64,000 bases of DNA from Neisseria shayeganii 871 (GTDB taxonomy: Bacteria; Pseudomonadota; Gammaproteobacteria; Burkholderiales; Neisseriaceae), in the NCBI RefSeq assembly GCF_000226875.1, contig NZ_JH164926.1, positions 1,486,592-1,550,591 of the forward strand, given 5' to 3'. The position numbers and the translations under genes are program-made. This document shows positions 61,744 through 64,000 of this stretch, piece after piece. The notes beneath the pieces are model-generated. The model saw nothing but the letters and a program-made list of their open reading frames with translations. It ran no database searches and was not told the DNA's origin. Positions within the stretch are counted from its first letter, which is position 1. Each line of letters begins with the position of its first letter.

Positions 61744-64000
61744 TTACTTCTCCCCCAACTTCTTCAAAACCGCTTTCACCGTCTGAATCCGTGTTTCCAC
61801 ATCTTCCATCACCGCGCTTACGCGCAATTTGTCCGCGCCGGCCATGCGGTAGTTTTTGTTGCTTTGCATCAGTAGGATAATCTGCGCGGGGTCGATGTTG
61901 TGGTGTTTGCCGAAGGTGAGGGTAACGGCTTCAGCGGTGGCATCGAGCGCGTCTATGCCCATTTCTTTGGCGATGAGGCGGATGCGGTGGCTTTCAATTA
62001 GGGTTTTGACGGGTTGTTCGGGCAGGCCGAAGCGGTCGACGAGTTCTTCGTGCACGCTGTTGATTTGGCCTTCGGTTTCGCAGGTGGCGAGGCGTTTATA
62101 GAGCACTAGCCGCTCGTGGATGTCGGGGCAGTAGCTTTCGGGCAAGAGCGCGGGGCTGTGCAGTTTGATTTCGGTGGTTACACCCAGCGGTGCGTCGAGG
62201 TCGGGCTGGCGGCCTTTTTTGAGGTCGCGCACGGCTTGTTTGAGCATTTCGGTGTAGAGGGTGAAGCCGACCTGCATCATTTCGCCGCTTTGCCCTTCGC
62301 CGAGGATTTCGCCAGCACCGCGGATTTCCAAATCCTGCATGGCCAGCGTGAAGCCTGCGCCGAGTTCGTCGGCGGCGGAAATGGCATCGAGGCGTTTTTC
62401 GGCATCTTTGGTGATGTATTCGGGTGTGAGCAGGTAGGCGTAGGCTTGGTGGTGGCTGCGGCCGACGCGCCCGCGCAGTTGGTGCAGTTGGGCAAGGCCG
62501 AATTTGTCGGCGCGGTTGATGATGATGGTGTTGGCGTTGGGGATGTCGATGCCGGTTTCGATGATGGTGGAACACAGCAGCAGGTTGAACCGCTGTTGCA
62601 GAAAGTCGCGCATCACTTGTTCGAGTTCGCGTTCGCGCAATTGGCCGTGGGCAACGCCGATGCGGGCTTCGGGCAGCAGCTCTTGCAGGCGTTCGCGCAT
62701 GTTTTCGATGGTTTCGACTTCGTTGTGTAAAAAGAATACTTGTCCGCCGCGTTTGAGTTCGCGTAGCACGGCTTCGCGCACGCTGGCTTCGCTGAAGGGT
62801 TTGACGAAGGTTTTAACAGCGAGGCGGCGGCTGGGCGCGGTGGTGATGAGCGAGAAATCGCGCAATCCTTCGAGCGCCATGCTGAGGGTACGCGGAATGG
62901 GGGTGGCGGTGAGGGTGAGGATGTCGACGTTGGCGCGCAGGCGTTTGAGCTGCTCTTTTTGGCGCACGCCGAAGCGGTGTTCTTCGTCGATAATCACCAA
63001 GCCTAAGTTTTTGAATTGGATATCGTCTTGCACGAGTTTGTGTGTGCCGATCACGATATCGACCGTGCCGTCGGCCATGCCGGCGAGCGTGGCTTTGGTT
63101 TCTTTGCTGCTGTTGAAGCGGGAAAGTTGGGCGACTTTAACGGGAAAATCGGCGAAGCGGTCGCTGAAATTTTGTGCGTGTTGTTCCACCAGCAGCGTGG
63201 TGGGGGCGAGCACGGCCACTTGTTTGCCGCCCATCACGGCCACGAAGGCGGCGCGCAAGGCGACTTCGGTTTTGCCGAAACCGACATCGCCGCACACGAG
63301 CCTGTCCATCGACTTGCCTTGGGTAAGGTCTTTGAGTACGGCGGCGATGGCGGCGGCTTGGTCTTCGGTTTCTTCGTAGCCGAAGCCGTCTGAAAAGGCT
63401 TGGTAGTCCAACTCGTTAAACTGGAATTTAAAGCCTTCTTGCGCGGCGCGTTGGGCGTAGAGATTGAGCAGTTCGGCGGCGGTGTCGCGTGCTTTTTCGG
63501 CGGCTTTGCGCTTGGCTTTGCTCCATGCGGCGGTGCCCAAGCGGTGCAGTTGCACGTTTTCATAGGCATGGCCGGAGTAGCGGCTGATCAGGTGCAGCTG
63601 CGACACGGGCACATAAAGCTGGGCTTCGTTGGCGTATTCGAGCAGCATCATTTCGGTACTGCCTTCGCCCAAATCCATGCTGACCAAACCCATATAGCGG
63701 CCGATACCGTGTTCTTCGTGCACAACGGGGTCGCCGATGTTGATTTCGGCCAAATCGCGCAAAAGGCCGTCTGAAACTTGGGCGTGTTTCTTGCGGCGTG
63801 CGGTGCGGCTGCGGGCGACGTATTGGTAGAGGTCGGATTCGGTGATGACGGCAAGGCCGGTTGTAGGCCGCGACATTTGCGCCGATTGTATTTTGTCGGA
63901 TTCGAGAATCCGACCTACTTCGTCCGGTTCGTGCCTCTGACCAACATTTTCAGACAGGCTACCTGAAAGGCCGTATGAAAGATGGGCTTCCGTAGGTCGG
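61744..64000 (-). CDS. mfd: Mfd, transcription-repair coupling factor, 5' end outside window
   Basis: The last 710-odd residues of Mfd, which removes stalled RNA polymerase and recruits UvrA. The RNA polymerase interaction domain is near the visible start (GDPVVHEEHGIGRYMGL). Helicase motifs follow: CGDVGFGKTEVALRAAF, DEEHRFGVRQKE, TATPIPRTL and HQLRGRVGRS. A C-terminal TRCF domain ends the protein. The frame stays open from the ATG at 63876 to the window edge, so the N-terminal half, about 400 residues, lies outside. The open stretch contains a DUS and a REP in frame. Two Neisseria-type DUS lie inside (63383-63394 and 63764-63775). Confidence 0.93.
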   Translation of the reverse strand, partial: RPTEAHLSYGLSGSLSENVGQRHEPDEVGRILESDKIQSAQMSRPTTGLAVITESDLYQYVARSRTARRKKHAQVSDGLLRDLAEINIGDPVVHEEHGIGRYMGLVSMDLGEGSTEMMLLEYANEAQLYVPVSQLHLISRYSGHAYENVQLHRLGTAAWSKAKRKAAEKARDTAAELLNLYAQRAAQEGFKFQFNELDYQAFSDGFGYEETEDQAAAIAAVLKDLTQGKSMDRLVCGDVGFGKTEVALRAAFVAVMGGKQVAVLAPTTLLVEQHAQNFSDRFADFPVKVAQLSRFNSSKETKATLAGMADGTVDIVIGTHKLVQDDIQFKNLGLVIIDEEHRFGVRQKEQLKRLRANVDILTLTATPIPRTLSMALEGLRDFSLITTAPSRRLAVKTFVKPFSEASVREAVLRELKRGGQVFFLHNEVETIENMRERLQELLPEARIGVAHGQLRERELEQVMRDFLQQRFNLLLCSTIIETGIDIPNANTIIINRADKFGLAQLHQLRGRVGRSHHQAYAYLLTPEYITKDAEKRLDAISAADELGAGFTLAMQDLEIRGAGEILGEGQSGEMMQVGFTLYTEMLKQAVRDLKKGRQPDLDAPLGVTTEIKLHSPALLPESYCPDIHERLVLYKRLATCETEGQINSVHEELVDRFGLPEQPVKTLIESHRIRLIAKEMGIDALDATAEAVTLTFGKHHNIDPAQIILLMQSNKNYRMAGADKLRVSAVMEDVETRIQTVKAVLKKLGEK
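63894..63917 (-). repeat. REP element inside mfd
   Basis: TGTCGGATTCGAGAATCCGA with CCTAC; on the minus strand it reads GTAGGTCGGATTCTCGAATC and codes VGRILESD in the mfd frame. Another REP end (GTAGGTCGG, plus strand) starts at 63992 and runs off the window. Confidence 0.7.

Overview
The window is a stretch of a Neisseriaceae chromosome, most likely Eikenella (E. corrodens-like). The strongest sign is the DNA uptake sequence (DUS) AGGCTACCTGAA, the dialect known as AG-eikDUS. By eye there are about seventy full or near-full copies, on both strands, many as inverted pairs downstream of genes. Most genes are GC-rich and of typical betaproteobacterial type. Nearly everything is housekeeping, broken up by small repeats and a few accessory pieces.

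Layout. 0-0.6 kb: a truncated Cas3 HD-nuclease reading frame at the left edge. 0.8-12 kb: hisB, an ABC-F ATPase (yheS-like), a DegP-type lipoprotein protease, cspA, clpS-clpA, two small envelope genes and ribD. 12-25.7 kb: an SDR protein, hpnD-hpnE (squalene synthesis), folC-SPOR-cvpA-purF (same order as in E. coli), a GlcD-like flavoenzyme, lipA, a phosphoesterase, ybeD-lipB and xseA. 25.8-38.8 kb: an HMA-like mini protein, potF/potD-like, a D,D-carboxypeptidase, ilvA, a nitrilase-family amidase, selO, sixA, ubiC, a DUF1294 gene with a 3' frameshift, ubiA and an iron-type alcohol dehydrogenase. 39.5-47.2 kb: hisF/hisA/hisH, azlC-azlD, two complementary bacterioferritin subunits and a DUF445 protein. 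48.2-52.7 kb: an Orn/Lys/Arg decarboxylase and a 26-repeat CRISPR array with I-C-like repeats and no adjacent cas genes. 52.7-64 kb: der, uvrA, an AT-rich HNH-like gene, dgt, tRNA-Arg, tRNA-Glu, an IS5-family remnant and mfd running off the right edge.

Repeats. A MITE with GAGACCTTTGCAAAA-type inverted ends occurs nine times plus a relic. Six copies have perfect 5-bp flanking duplications, and four abut a DUS, with the duplicated bases being AGGCT or AGCCT, the first bases of the DUS. An IS5-like transposase remnant with the same ends lies beside one copy and may be related to the parent element. A second family is palindromic with a GTAG head (GTAGGTCGGATTC...GAATCCGAC) and is often arranged as inverted doublets, like REPINs. 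One copy lies inside the open frame of mfd.

How it fits together. Three elements bear on natural transformation. The eikDUS marks self DNA. Neisseria-type DUS (GCCGTCTGAA core) occur only in uvrA and mfd, suggesting imported alleles. One CRISPR spacer contains an eikDUS-like sequence, suggesting the array has sampled DNA of a related bacterium or its prophage. The cas3 fragment has in-frame stops, so whether the system still interferes depends on sequence outside the window.
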